NCBI GenBank assembly: GCA_025506515.1
Contig: CM046457.1
Location: 3,386,870-3,450,869 of the forward strand
Length of the DNA stretch: 64,000 nt
Reading direction: 5' to 3'
From: Flaveria trinervia
Lineage: Eukaryota; Streptophyta; Magnoliopsida; Asterales; Asteraceae
Positions 38,593-50,336 of this stretch are shown one piece after another; the stretch's first letter is position 1; each line of letters starts with the position of its first letter. Under the pieces are notes generated by a model. It saw only the letters and a list, made by a program, of their open reading frames with translations, was not told where the DNA came from and ran no database searches. The position numbers and the translations under genes are program-made.

Positions 38593-39424
38593 TGAAGATT
38601 TATATAAGTTATATACTTAAATATTAAATAAAATAATATACTTAATTAAAATATTATTTAGTTATAAAAAGATAATTAGTAAATATAAATTTAAGTGTCA
38701 ATTTATAGTATCATAAATAAAATAAAATTTAATAAAGTGAATTAAATAATATCAAATATTAAATAATATATTAATAATGTTTATTAAAAACATGAAAGAT
38801 ACAAAGGCAAAAATGTCAAGTTTTATAAAATTTAATGGATAAATTTTACCATATTATCCCTAAAATGTCTTAAAATTTTAATTAAATCCCTATTTTACCC
38901 CTTTTAAATATGATGCACTCATTTGTACATGTTGCTTTAAACTTGTATTTTTGGTAAAATTATATCTCTATCCAAAGAGATGTATTATATAGTATATATA
39001 TATATATATTATAAATATGAAGATTATATAAGTTATATACTTAAATATTTAAATAAAATATTATACTAATTAAAATATTATTTAGTTATAAAAAGATAAT
39101 TAGTAAATATCAATTTAAATATCAATTTATAGTATCATAAATAAAAAAAATTAATGAAGTGAATTAAATAATATCATATTATTAAATAATATATTAATAA
39201 TGTTTATTAAATACATGAAAGAGACAATGGCAAAAATGTCAAGTTTTATAAAATTTAATGGATAAATTTACTATATTACCCCTAAAGTGTCTTAAAATTT
39301 TAATCAAATCCCTATTTTACCCATTTTAAATGTGATTCACTTATTTGTACATGTTGCTTTAAAACTTGTCTTTTTGGTAAAATTACATCTCTATCCAAAA
39401 TGATGTATTATATAATAGTATAGA
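38583..39424. repeat. Two about 415-bp direct copies, offset 425 bp
   Basis: Both copies begin attataaatatgaag (38583 and 39008) and run through matching text such as aaaatgtcaagttttataaa and taaaatttaatggataaatt to gatgtattatat. A dozen or so differences and small indels separate them. Each copy carries one version of the Helitron 5' end. Confidence 0.85.
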
Positions 39425-41916
39425 TAAGCAGTGTCTAGGAGCCATTTTCATATAAGATAATATTATAAGGGTGTTCCCTCAATAAAGTTATTTTCATGTT
39501 GAATTTTAATCAACAAGTGAAATTTCATCTCATCCGGTATAATTTCCATGTAATATTCATACTGATAGTCCGTATAATTACACTCACTATAAATAAAAAC
39601 CAATTTTAAATTTGTATGAACTACACTGGAATATTATTAATGATCATGTATGATTGAATTGACCTGATCATATGATAAAGAAAACATATTACGAATCAAA
39701 TTCGATGAATTAATACACAGTATTGATTTCAATTCGTTAATCAATTTTCTGAATGAGATTCAATTTTTTGAAAGAGTTAACTCTAAATTTGTTTTCATTG
39801 ATGATATCTTTATGAAGTATCAAATCTTAGTTTTGTTGGATTTTGAGTTTTACCTAAAATTAACATAGATTTGGAAATTTGAAACTAACAGTAATTTTCT
39901 TGAAAAATGATAGAACTGGTGAGGGGTAACATCAATATCAATAGTTAACTCTTTTATGCGCGCATGTAATTTTAAGACCATCAAGATTGAAGACTTAAGA
40001 CCTTGGTACACTTAATTAAGGTTTAAAATTCACATATACATTATTCTTCATGTGAACGATGTCACGTAAACAATCTTCTGGTATCACATTACATAAAACA
40101 GTAAAAATTTCAACTTTAATATATATTTTTTTAAATAATTATTTTACTTTAAATGCATATCAACTTCATTAATACTTTTGATACATTTAATTACTTAAGC
40201 CTTAATCTAACTCATGGAAAATGAAACAAGAAACTTGATCATGAAATTATTGGAAAAATGTGATAGGATTGAAGTTTGGTTAAATGGCATATCAAGATGG
40301 AAGGAAGTCAACTGAATGTGGATGGGTAAAAGACATGAAAAAACACTTGAAGACTAATCAACTTTAGCAAAAACAGAATAAGACACTGCCACCTTTTTGT
40401 TGCATAGTAAGTATCTTTCATCCACAAACATGGTTTGGAAGAGAAAACTCAAACAAATCAAATCATCAAAGAGACCATATCCAACTAAATGTGTGATGTC
40501 TTTTGAACATTTATAACTAAAATCACCATTACTTTCAATGGTTATTGCATGTGCATATAGGAGGTCTAGTGGGCACTCACTGTCTTTCTTTAGATTCTTT
40601 TATTCCTTTTTCTATTTTCAATCATAATAGGCTCTAAGATTATCGCTAATAAGATAGTTTTTTTTGCCAAGATTTGAGTGGGGTTCGGTTTTAGGGTAAT
40701 CATTCCTCCTCATGACTGTGTAAAAATAAGTGTATTCAATTCGTAAGTTATTTTAATTATTTTAAATATATGTGTTAGACATTTGGTGTGCATAAAATTA
40801 CAGCAAATGTGTGCAACCCATTATAGTGTTAAGACTTTTTTCTAACGTCTCTTTTTATATAAAGTTTCGAATATTATCATTATAGTGTTAAGATTTTTTT
40901 CTAACGTCTCTTTTTATATAAAGTTTCGAATATTATCAAAGGCGTTAATGTTACGTTTTTCTTATATTAAGTTACATATGTATCACTGATCAACACCCCC
41001 TTCAATGCACGGACTAGCGGCAACATCACAATGTTATCTTTTTCTACTGTTTTACGCCCCTTTAACGTGCGGGTTCATGTGAACGTTTTAACAATAGTTT
41101 TTTGCAGTTTTACGACACCCTTCAACGCCTGGGTTCGCGGCCACATTTTAACATTAGCTTTTTTTCTGGCTTAATAAGTGTAGAATTGTTGATGGTATCT
41201 TTATTTTGGGTCAGGTCCATTGGGCTTGGGCCCAACTAGTACGAATTCTCTCTTATCTATTCTACCTTTAGGCCTTAACCACACTTGCTTCTCTTTTGTA
41301 CTAATTGCATAATGTGTATGAAAGTTGAAACACACATACACATTTGTATGTGTGATCCATGGTGGCTAACTTGATCATTAGAAGACGGTGTCCATAGATT
41401 TATCATCAAGTTTGAGAAGATGAAAGACGATCCAAAACACCAACATCGAGATCACTTCGAACAAAAAGAGTCTTTCCTCCTTGCACTGCTACAACTATGA
41501 GGATTTGCGACCATAAACAAGTTAGGTTATTTATGAATTATGACTTGTCTTTACGATTCTGAAAATATTAGTTACAGAATAAGTTTTTGAAAGTCGCTTT
41601 AATTATATGTCAACCATGAGTGAGGTTAAGCTATAAGAAAACGAAGACGTTGTATATTTTTATTAATATAAAATTTAGCCGATTGGAAGGTCTTATTATA
41701 TGAACTTTGTAGAGCAAAATGGTATAAAACAAAAATACTAATAGTTAAATTTTTGATGGTGTAGAATAGTTGATTAAGATGCAATTTAACAAACCACATC
41801 CGCTAACATTTGTAAAAAAAGAGGGGGATCAAGCCTCTTCAGCCTAGAAAAAAATTGTTTGGTCTTCTAACTTTTATAGAATTCAAAGCAAATCAAGCCC
41901 CACTAACTAGAGGAAG
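39425..41916. other. Gene-free spacer
   Basis: AT-rich, with no protein-like frame. It holds a 59-bp tandem duplication at 40820-40937. A looser repeat of about 60 bp lies at 40990-41160, with acgccccttcaacgc and gcgggttc phrases three times. A stretch at 41180-41520 (around attgggcttgggcccaac) has the look of an LTR or leader fragment but could not be assigned. Confidence 0.5.
40820..40937. repeat. 59-bp tandem duplication
   Basis: Two adjacent copies, 40820-40878 and 40879-40937, begin attatagtgttaaga and end aatattatc. They differ by one base (gactttt versus gattttt). Confidence 0.92.
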
Positions 41917-42138
41917 CAGTGGCAGAGCTTGAACATCTCCGTAGGCGAGAGGGGCGGGGTGAAATTAAATTTTTTTAGCGGGGACGAACTCGATATTCAT
42001 ATAAAAATTTACACTATCGTGCCAAAAATTTACACTATCGTGCCAAAAATTACACTAACGGGCTAAAGATTAACACTACCGGCGAAAAAAAAAGAAGCCC
42101 CCCCCCCCCCCACCATCCCTCACTATCCTCCGCCACTG
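41917..42138. mobile_element. hAT-like MITE, 222 bp
   Basis: The terminal inverted repeats are CAGTGGCAGAG at the left and CTCCGCCACTG at the right. They are flanked by an 8-bp duplication with one mismatch (agaggaag at 41909-41916, agagggag at 42139-42146). CA-type ends and 8-bp duplications fit the hAT superfamily. Inside are three short repeats of aaaatttacactatcgtgcc and a 14-C run at 42098-42111. A truncated relative lies at 497-650. Confidence 0.75.
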
Positions 42139-42146
42139 AGAGGGAG

Positions 42147-45100
42147 GTGGTGGGTGTGATGGCGACGGTGGCCGGGAGGAAGGGGTGGTCTGCATCAACA
42201 AGAGGTCAAAAAAAAATTTTAATAAAAAATCTTGCAAAAAACAAACAATTTACAAACCTAAACATCTGTATATGGTCTACGCAACATAGATTTAAAATAT
42301 CAGAAAACTTTTTAAAAAAAACAAACGCCACCTGATTAAATAAGTTTCAAACAATGCTTCGATACTAAAGCCCAAAAGAACCTATCTTGTGCTGATTAAG
42401 CACCGTTGGACTTAAAACATGCCTCATGGCTCATGCCCTCATCTTTAACAGATTTGGGCCTTTAAAAGCCCATATTAAACCGGACCTAAAAGAACTTGAT
42501 GGGCCGGAATTTGATTTTTTTTTTATTTTTCAGTTTTTCACCGTAAGCTTAGCTAGACTATTTTAAATATAAGAGGAACTAAATTGTAATTAGAAGGTAA
42601 AGATGAGATACAAAATTAAACAAGCATACGTATTGAACTTCACATTTTCTAAGAAAAATGTTACACCAGTAAATCCATAAATATATACTCTTTAATTCAA
42701 ATGACTCTTATAAACTAACACTTTGTAACAAAGTTAACGGGCTCTTGATTGCCACAATAGGTCAAAACGAAGAGCATGGGGTCGGGTGGGGGGGTGGTTA
42801 CGGGGTTAAAGTGGTAAGACTTTCTGTGACAGGTGTGTTAAAAACGTAGCAAGAGGGTGTCAATTTTTAACGAGTATGAGGCATTATTATTGTATTGAAC
42901 TTTGATGCACATGGGGCATATGTGTGTCAAAAACATTAACGGTGCTTGCAACAAATTTACACACTCATAAAGGTTTAGCTTGTACAACTTAGGATGTACG
43001 GAATACTTGTATATATTAAGGTGTAAAATAGTTATAGTGGGTGAGATGTAATTCGTTTAGCATCTAAAATAGTGAATGAGGATACCAAATCCGTCCATCT
43101 TGTTACGTGAGAGGTCATAAATTTGGTAGTGATGCTATGAGAATGAGGAACGGGGAAGATGAGCATAAAGGAAGATTTATGATGTGAAAAGAAAGATGAA
43201 TCTACTTTGTCTTTCTTGTATTTGTAATATAACGAGACTCAAGCATTTACTAGTACGTAGTAAGTCTGCATATTTGTAATGTTTTTATTTATGTTTTGTA
43301 ATAATTTATGTGTTGTTTCATAATATATGTGGATTTGCATGTTTCTCCAAAGTCGGTTAGAGTAACACTAACTTTTAATGCATAGATACATACAGATATG
43401 TGTTTTTTTGTTTAAGATTTCACCTTACTTGTAACGTTACTATAAGTTGTCGTTCAATCTTGTGCTTATATTTATTAACGTAATACTTTTAACTATTTGG
43501 GTTTTTTAGACATGATTATTTTTATCAATATAGCAGCATTAAGTCGTTAACTTTCTAACGCTTTCTTTTTCATTTCAGTTTTCAAATGTTACCACGAACG
43601 CCACAACGCACGGATTTGTGAAATTTCGTATTCTATACAAAGTTTTGTAAGTTTCTTTCTTTCACTTTAGCGCTTTACGACAATATTTCGAATTAGCTTT
43701 ACTCGTAAACTTACTCCTACAAATGCAACACATGATACTAGTTAAATATAAAACAATTACGAAACACGTGCTATCATACAATCATATCGTTCGTACAATT
43801 GGATAAAAAAGAAAAAAAAAAAAGGTGATCATACAATATATGTGCGTGAACTTACCAATTATGTTATTATTAAACATTATTGTTTCGAACATGTTTCAAA
43901 AGTTCTTTTCACTTAAATTTATAATCATATTATGTTGTAAGTTCTCTATATAGAATATAAGTTGCAATATTGAATATAATTTATTCATTCTTAAGGTGAC
44001 ATCCTGGTGATTAACTAGTGCACATTACAACCTAATAATGATAGTGGGTTTAAATCCTGCAAGAAAATAATTATATCCTAGAAATATTAAATCTTTCTTG
44101 CGACAAGTCCAAATATGCATCATGAAGGCTTGTTAAGTTAAACTTAACCTTAACATTTATCGTCGATTCGAACTCAACCCATGTTAAATTAAACATGAGT
44201 TCAACATTAGCACTTAAGTTTTTGAGTCGAGCTCAAGCCCTATCAAACTTAGCTCGCATTATTGTTACATACAAGAAGGATCAGTTCGTCTCTATAGGAC
44301 TTCAAATTTCCTCGAGACACAAGCTTCCATTATATTGAAAACAAACGAATACAAATATCATTGGTAAATATGAATTAAATTTTTAAGCCCATAATTTACC
44401 TTAGGTAAATTATTAAAATAAAATAGGAATTAACAATCGACTTTTTAAAATAAAATAAGAATTAACTTACATCTTATTACCAATCTCACAAGAACATCTT
44501 TTTGCATATTTTAGATGCACAAATGTGGCCCTCTTTGTGGCATGTATGTCACGTTATGCAAAATTGGTTGTGTGGAAAAAAGTAATAGATTTATGTACAA
44601 GTTTGAAAACACGATCATCTTTATTAAACTACATTTAGAAAACATAGTGATGATGCATCAACTGAGTTAACGAACTGGATATAAATAAATCATATGATTG
44701 TAAAGATTAAAAAACAGTAATAACCATATTAAAATTTATCAAATCCGAGAAAAACTACAGATACATGCCTCATTTATTGGTGTCATCCGGTTTTTAAAGC
44801 CAGACCAATTGGTTAAATTGGAAAATCATCATGTTGTTAATCTGATTTATAAAACATTGGTTTTATCGTTAAAAAAAACTATCCCAATGTACATAATAAG
44901 TGTTTTGTAAGCGTGCAAACATGACTTTTTAAGTTAATTAGAACTAGGTTTTGACGTTGCTCGTTGTCATGGCTATGCGAGTGTTAGCGTAGCCCTAAAC
45001 CAAAATTAAAATCAAAATCAAAATTTAAGGTTTCAAACCACAAAATCAACAAAATACACCAAAACCCCAAATTCATAACATACCAGAACATGCAAAACCC

Positions 45101-47516
45101 ACAAACTAAATCAAAGTCCAATACCATACATATAACAGGCGAAAATCAAAGCCGCAATAAGGCGACACGGTCCAAAATAGAAAACCGAAGAAAATCAAAG
45201 GCTCGAAAAGAGCAAACAAAAAGAAAACCTAAACCTTAATAGTGATATTCGTCAGGGTATCAATAACAAAAGAAAGAAAGCAGGAATCCGGGAAAAGACA
45301 ACACCAACGACACCACATCAAAAACTCGTGTCCAGACACCAAAAACCCACAAAAAAAAACTTCACTCTCAAACCTTGAACCACACTCAAAACAAACCCTA
45401 TAAAAATCACAAAACAAAAAAAAACCTAGCAAAAAAAATCTACCAACCAAAGGGATTAATTATAACTATAATAACTGTGTGAACATGAAAAATTATTTGT
45501 GATTAATTTAAAAGAAAATAACTAAAATAACTTTGCTTATTTAATATTTACTACAAGTGTTAAAGTTGAAAAGAGGTTAATTAATCACATTCTTTTTAAC
45601 TTTAAAGGTTAAAAAAATTATAGAGTTATAACTATACACATAATCTTTTTTTTCGAATAGTTTTACAACATTGACAAGTAGGCTCGTGGGGAATCATCCT
45701 ATGAGTGAAAATAAGTGAAGAGTGGTGATTGGTGATGAAGGTGACAATGGCGGCTAACGGAGAAACTCGATGAATATGGTTGGGATAATACATAAATATA
45801 AAAGAAAGAATGCCTGGGGAATTGGATCTGGAGAAACACGAGAACACCACCTCTTTATTTTTGGAGGAAATGGAATAACCCAAGGACACTCATTTCCCGA
45901 ACACTACTCTATGTACTCTTACAAATAAAAACGTAACAAAGATGATTTCATGTGCTATTAATCTTGAATAACATGATTCTCTCTTGCATATCTGTATAAA
46001 AAGATAATTTTCAACACTACACTATTTGTTTTAATGTTTTGTAAAAATATCTGATATGATCAAATTATACAAAATGAATCATTTTTAATACCTTTATTTA
46101 TGTATTTCCAGACGCTAAACATACATCCTCTTGTTCCGTCATACACAAGTGTATGTAACAATTAAGGGGTGATTCTTTGTCGTTTGAATAGATTTTTATG
46201 ATATTTTCATAGGTGACACCTTTATCAATTTGATAAAAAATTCTAATAAAAACAAAACCCTTATATAATAGAAACCTAAAAACCTTAACTTAGAATATTT
46301 AATTACAGACATAAACAAATATAATTTTAATTTTTGGATAAGTAAAGATATAAAAATAGAAAAAGAATCGTGATTAATATTTAATAATGTTTGGGGTGAA
46401 TGAGACAAAACTATTGTTAAAGACTTGGTCAAAGAATACTTTCGAGTGGGTCCCGACCGGCAAAATAAAATCAATATATAAATAAAATCCTAAAACGCGT
46501 ATATTTGTTCGTTTATACTTTATATTTATATGCAATCTATTATATATTTTAAATTTTGGAATTTGCATGATATCGGCACATGATATATATCTCACTCACT
46601 CAATAAGATATAACTAGTTTCTTTGCTTATAGCACGTTATGATGACTCTGTATGCAACATGATAAATTATAAATTATAATCGATTTAATTTATATATTTA
46701 TTAATTATTTTATATACAATTATACATTTTCTATATTATTTAGTTTAAGTCATACTTATATATGTAGTAGTATTTATTATGTTATTGCATATCATAATGT
46801 ATTGATATGAATAATAATCACCTTTAGGCTCACTAGAGTAATCAAGCGTGACTTATAAGCTTGGGTTCGAGCCCCTTTGCTAAGTACGCTTCATTTCACA
46901 TTTAAGTCTGAGCTCAAATTCATTTAAGTTCAGCTTAATTCAATGAATTAACAATACGATTTTAACTCATGAGCAGCTCGGGCATTTACACCTCTAGTGA
47001 CAACAACATTGTTCCAACATAGATGCCTATAACTTCCTATATATGGAAAGTTGGTTGTAAGGTACCTTAACCAATTAGCCAATAATATATGTACCTTTAG
47101 AGACTAATATTATAAACACTTTTACAATACAATAGACAACAACATTTTTCAATAAAGTATATGTCACATAAAGAATATGAAATTATCAAATTCTTATAGT
47201 CTATAAAAAATTCCTCTTTAACATACATATATATGATTTACCAGCTACATATCCAATACTTTGTATCTCTCTCGTGTTATTAACTTTATGGATACCTTCC
47301 GATGGTATTCATTGTTATGTTAGAGCTTTGTAAATAATGAAAATTAATCCACCAATTAACCAACAATATTCTTTTTTATCACACGATTACAATGGTGAAC
47401 CAACCTCTAGAGCATCACAACATATATATGTTACATGACAATTGGTGGTATATGTGGGACTTAACTTTTAATCATTAAAAATTAGGATGAAAGAGATCAA
47501 CATATCTAACTCCTCG
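42147..47516. other. Gene-free spacer
   Basis: AT-rich with no recognisable gene. Held here: a possible SINE scrap near 43996-44060 (B-box-like gggtttaaatcc); gagctcgag-type MITE scraps at about 44100-44260 and 46826-47000; and a markedly A/C-rich plus strand at about 44990-45440. The open frames here show no domain or conserved motif. Confidence 0.5.
46826..47000. mobile_element. Fragment of the gagctcg-type MITE
   Basis: The end ctcatgagcagctcgggcat followed by ttacacctctag parallels the right end of the element at 54313-54779 (ctcatgagtggtggggcgca, then acacccctag). The left part starts near aggctcactagag. The left terminal repeat is missing, so this is a truncated copy. Confidence 0.5.
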
Positions 47517-48000
47517 TGTCACACCCCAGCTTAAAGTGAAAACAAACGGGTGTAACGAAATTGAATAGCGACATCACACATGGTATGAAAAAAATACTAA
47601 TACACTAAATATAATTAACCAATATCAACTTTACGTCATTGTTCAAAAACCATAAATAAACAAACAAGATATTGTTATATTAAAACTAGATTTAGGCATT
47701 CTGACTGCGCAATCTAGAAACTCTAGTCTAGTTACCTAAAAACATGTAAAAAACGAGTCAACATAATATTGGTGAGAAATATAAGTTTTCAAAGCATATA
47801 AGAATAAGCATGTATGTACAATTCAAAAGCAAACTATTTACAAGAAAAATAAACAACACAAGAGTCCACAACCAACCCTATTGATATGCGCCCGCATGAA
47901 TGAGTCAGATTTTGATCACCCATATCCCTAACCAAGACTTGAACGGGTTTGTCACACCAATTGATCCACTACCATTGGCTTAACATAACTTAATGATTGT
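47517..48000 (-). mobile_element. LTR fragment, Gypsy-like end
   Basis: The segment opens with TGTCACACCCCAGCTT, the reverse of the GGGGTGTGACA end seen in the solo LTRs at 14153-16562 and 31167-33914. The following text has phrases seen in such LTRs, including aacatgtaaaaaacgagtca and ggtgagaaatat. The other end was not found, so the right boundary is a guess. Confidence 0.5.
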
Positions 48001-49878
48001 GTATGATAAAACGAGAGGGATTTTACGATGAATAAATAGGCAAGTGGTGTTTTATGTTTAAAGTTTTCAAGTAAGATAATTGTGAAGCTGTTTTAAATAA
48101 CTTGTAACAATATTCTCATTCATATCTTAATACCCTTCTCAAATGTTTTATGTTTTTCGCTCATGTTTAAATTTTTTTCTTTTATCTCAATTTAAGTTTT
48201 GTGAAGTTGTTTTAAATAACTTCTGAAGTCAAAACTAAAACAAGATAAAATAAAATATAAATTAATCATTTGTAATCACTTTAAGAAAGTAAAAAAAATA
48301 CAAGATACATCATTTCATGCACCATACACGTTAAACGTGACATTATTATTATAACATATCGTACTTACAAAACAATACACAAAATTTGTTCACTAAACTT
48401 GTGTTTGATAAATTTATTTTAAGACTGATCTTGATCAATCACCACTAATGTTGGATAGTCTATGATCATCCATGTTTTTTAAAATTGAAAATGTTACAAA
48501 GTAATTTAAAAATTACTCCAAACTTATAATTTATAAGAAATAATGAAAGCAATCTTTAGAATTCTGGTAAAAGAGTAAAGAAAAACACATCCACTTTAGC
48601 ATGAAAACTATATAACAAAAAAAGTGTGATTGCTAAAAAATAGTATGGTTTATGGTTGTTTTTGTGAAAGGTGACATAGCAATTAATATGGTCCACTCTT
48701 CAGCCGTATGCTTCCAAATAAATGGTCTTTAGTAAGTTTTATTTTTCATTATTGTCCTCTTCCAATTATAGCCGAGCACAACTCATTTTGAATTTTTTTG
48801 ACTTAATTGTGTGGCAACACCAAAAATGACTTGACAATAAAGCAAACACCCGGCAATTAGTATATACTTAATTACATATATCACAGAATTATATATATAT
48901 ATATATATAGTTTTATTTGTAATCAATCAATGTAACTTGTAACGACATGCAAATTCATCTGATAAATAAGTTAAACCAGTATTACGCCCCACATGTTGCG
49001 GCGTGAGTATAAAACCATGCTAATTAGTATCAAGGTCATACCGTTGCTAGCGAACACCAATACCGAAAAAACTCACAAAATAAAAGAAAGAAAAATAAAA
49101 ATAAAAAACAGACGTAAAAACATTGAACCATGCACGCCCGTTGCGGCTTGTCAATGTGAAAAAACTAGACTAAAACATAAAACATAACGTGGTCGTTAAA
49201 TGAAAAAAACAGAGATAAAAACATTGAACCACATACGCATGTTGCGGTATGTTAACTCGAAAGTTTTAAACCGAAGCGTAAAAACGATAAAATTGTAAAA
49301 GATAAAAATAATGAGACCAAAGTTTAAAGTGAAATAATGTAAGGCTTAAATGTAAATAAGGAAACAATTAGAGTTAAAAGTAAAATCTTTGAAGAAAAAA
49401 TAAAAATACCACCTATAAAAAATGATGTACAACTAATAATACATAAGTAAGTTAAAAATTAGTAATATATATAATTACAAGAAAGTAAATAATACTTGTT
49501 TAAATTAATTTCATACAAAAAACACAAAAGCGTGCACATTGTCTTTTTAAATATTAAGAGACAAAACTTTTAAATGTAAGAACATGATAAATAAGTTTCT
49601 ACAAATTTCTATTTTTAATAACAACAAAGAAGTTAAACTACAAGAACGTAGCGATGGGTAAATACCCGTAATAATAGAAAATATAATCGGGTGAAAAGTT
49701 AAAAGCCCTAGAACTTGTGGTTTCATCGTTGCTGTGAAACATGTGAAGAAAAAGCATGCATTGGTATAATTACAATGAGATTCAAATAACCTTTTGTTTT
49801 TTAAAAAGGAAGTGTGATTACAGAAGGATAACAACATTAGGTCATACTGTGTTTCATATTAGCTTAAATATAAACTAA
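48001..49878. other. Gene-free spacer with a degenerate repeat
   Basis: AT-rich sequence without genes. From about 48960 to 49330 there are repeated units that pair an A-rich stretch (gtaaaaacattgaaccat) with a GC-rich core (acgcccgttgcggc, acgcatgttgcggt, acgccccacatgttgcggcg). Related text occurs at about 1800-2000. It looks like an old Helitron-like or satellite family, but clean ends are not visible. Confidence 0.45.
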
Positions 49879-50336
49879 GCGGTTGTTTGTTTTTGGACTG
49901 ACTCGGCTGATCGGGTTGACCTGGCTGACTCGATCAGCAGGTCAACCCGTTTGATTTCGGCTTCGAGCCTGGCTGACTCGATCAGCGGGTCAACCCGTTT
50001 GATTTCGGCTTCGAGCCTGGCTGACCGGGTCTCCAGTGTTGACCCAGACCTTAAAAAAAAATGCTGACCGGCTGAACCACAGGCCGCGACCCCCTCGCGG
50101 CCCGCAGGCCGCCACCCTTTCTGACCCGCAGGCCGCCGCCCTTTTGCGGTGGTGGTTCCAACCGGTGGTGTGACTCTGGTGGGTTTTGTTACCTAAATAT
50201 TGAATCGTTTTGGTTACAGTCAGATACTGAATCAAACAGCTAAATTTTAGTCAGATGCATACCCAGTCAGAACTTTTAACCGGGTTAGCTTCTAACTCAG
50301 TCAGATGTTATCCAGTCAGTGTAATCAAACAGCCCC
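49879..50336. mobile_element. PIF/Harbinger-like MITE, 458 bp
   Basis: The left end gcggttgtttgttt and the inverse of the right end ggggctgtttgatt match at 11 of 14 positions. The 3-bp duplication TAA (49876-49878, 50337-50339) is the usual Harbinger target. Inside is an exact-length 48-bp tandem duplication (49921-49968, 49969-50016) and a GC-rich stretch with ggccgc repeats. It is non-coding. Confidence 0.75.

Larger units (their letters stand above)
37273..39424 (-). mobile_element. Helitron, 2.15 kb, with doubled 5' part
   Basis: Read on the minus strand it starts TCTATACTATTATATAATAC at 39424 after an A and ends with CTAG at 37276-37273 followed by T, the A-TC...CTAG-T layout of Helitrons. 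Eight bases before CTAG is a GC-rich hairpin, ccgccgcattgcgcggg. The interior has no RepHel coding capacity, so it is non-autonomous. The 5' part of about 420 bp occurs twice (39424-39008 and about 38996-38583), and beyond it lies a long TA/CA array. Confidence 0.75.

Noticed and set aside
49990..50235. 81-codon minus-strand frame rich in Arg/Gly
   Set aside because: Falls wholly inside the Harbinger-like MITE and reflects its ggccgc repeats.
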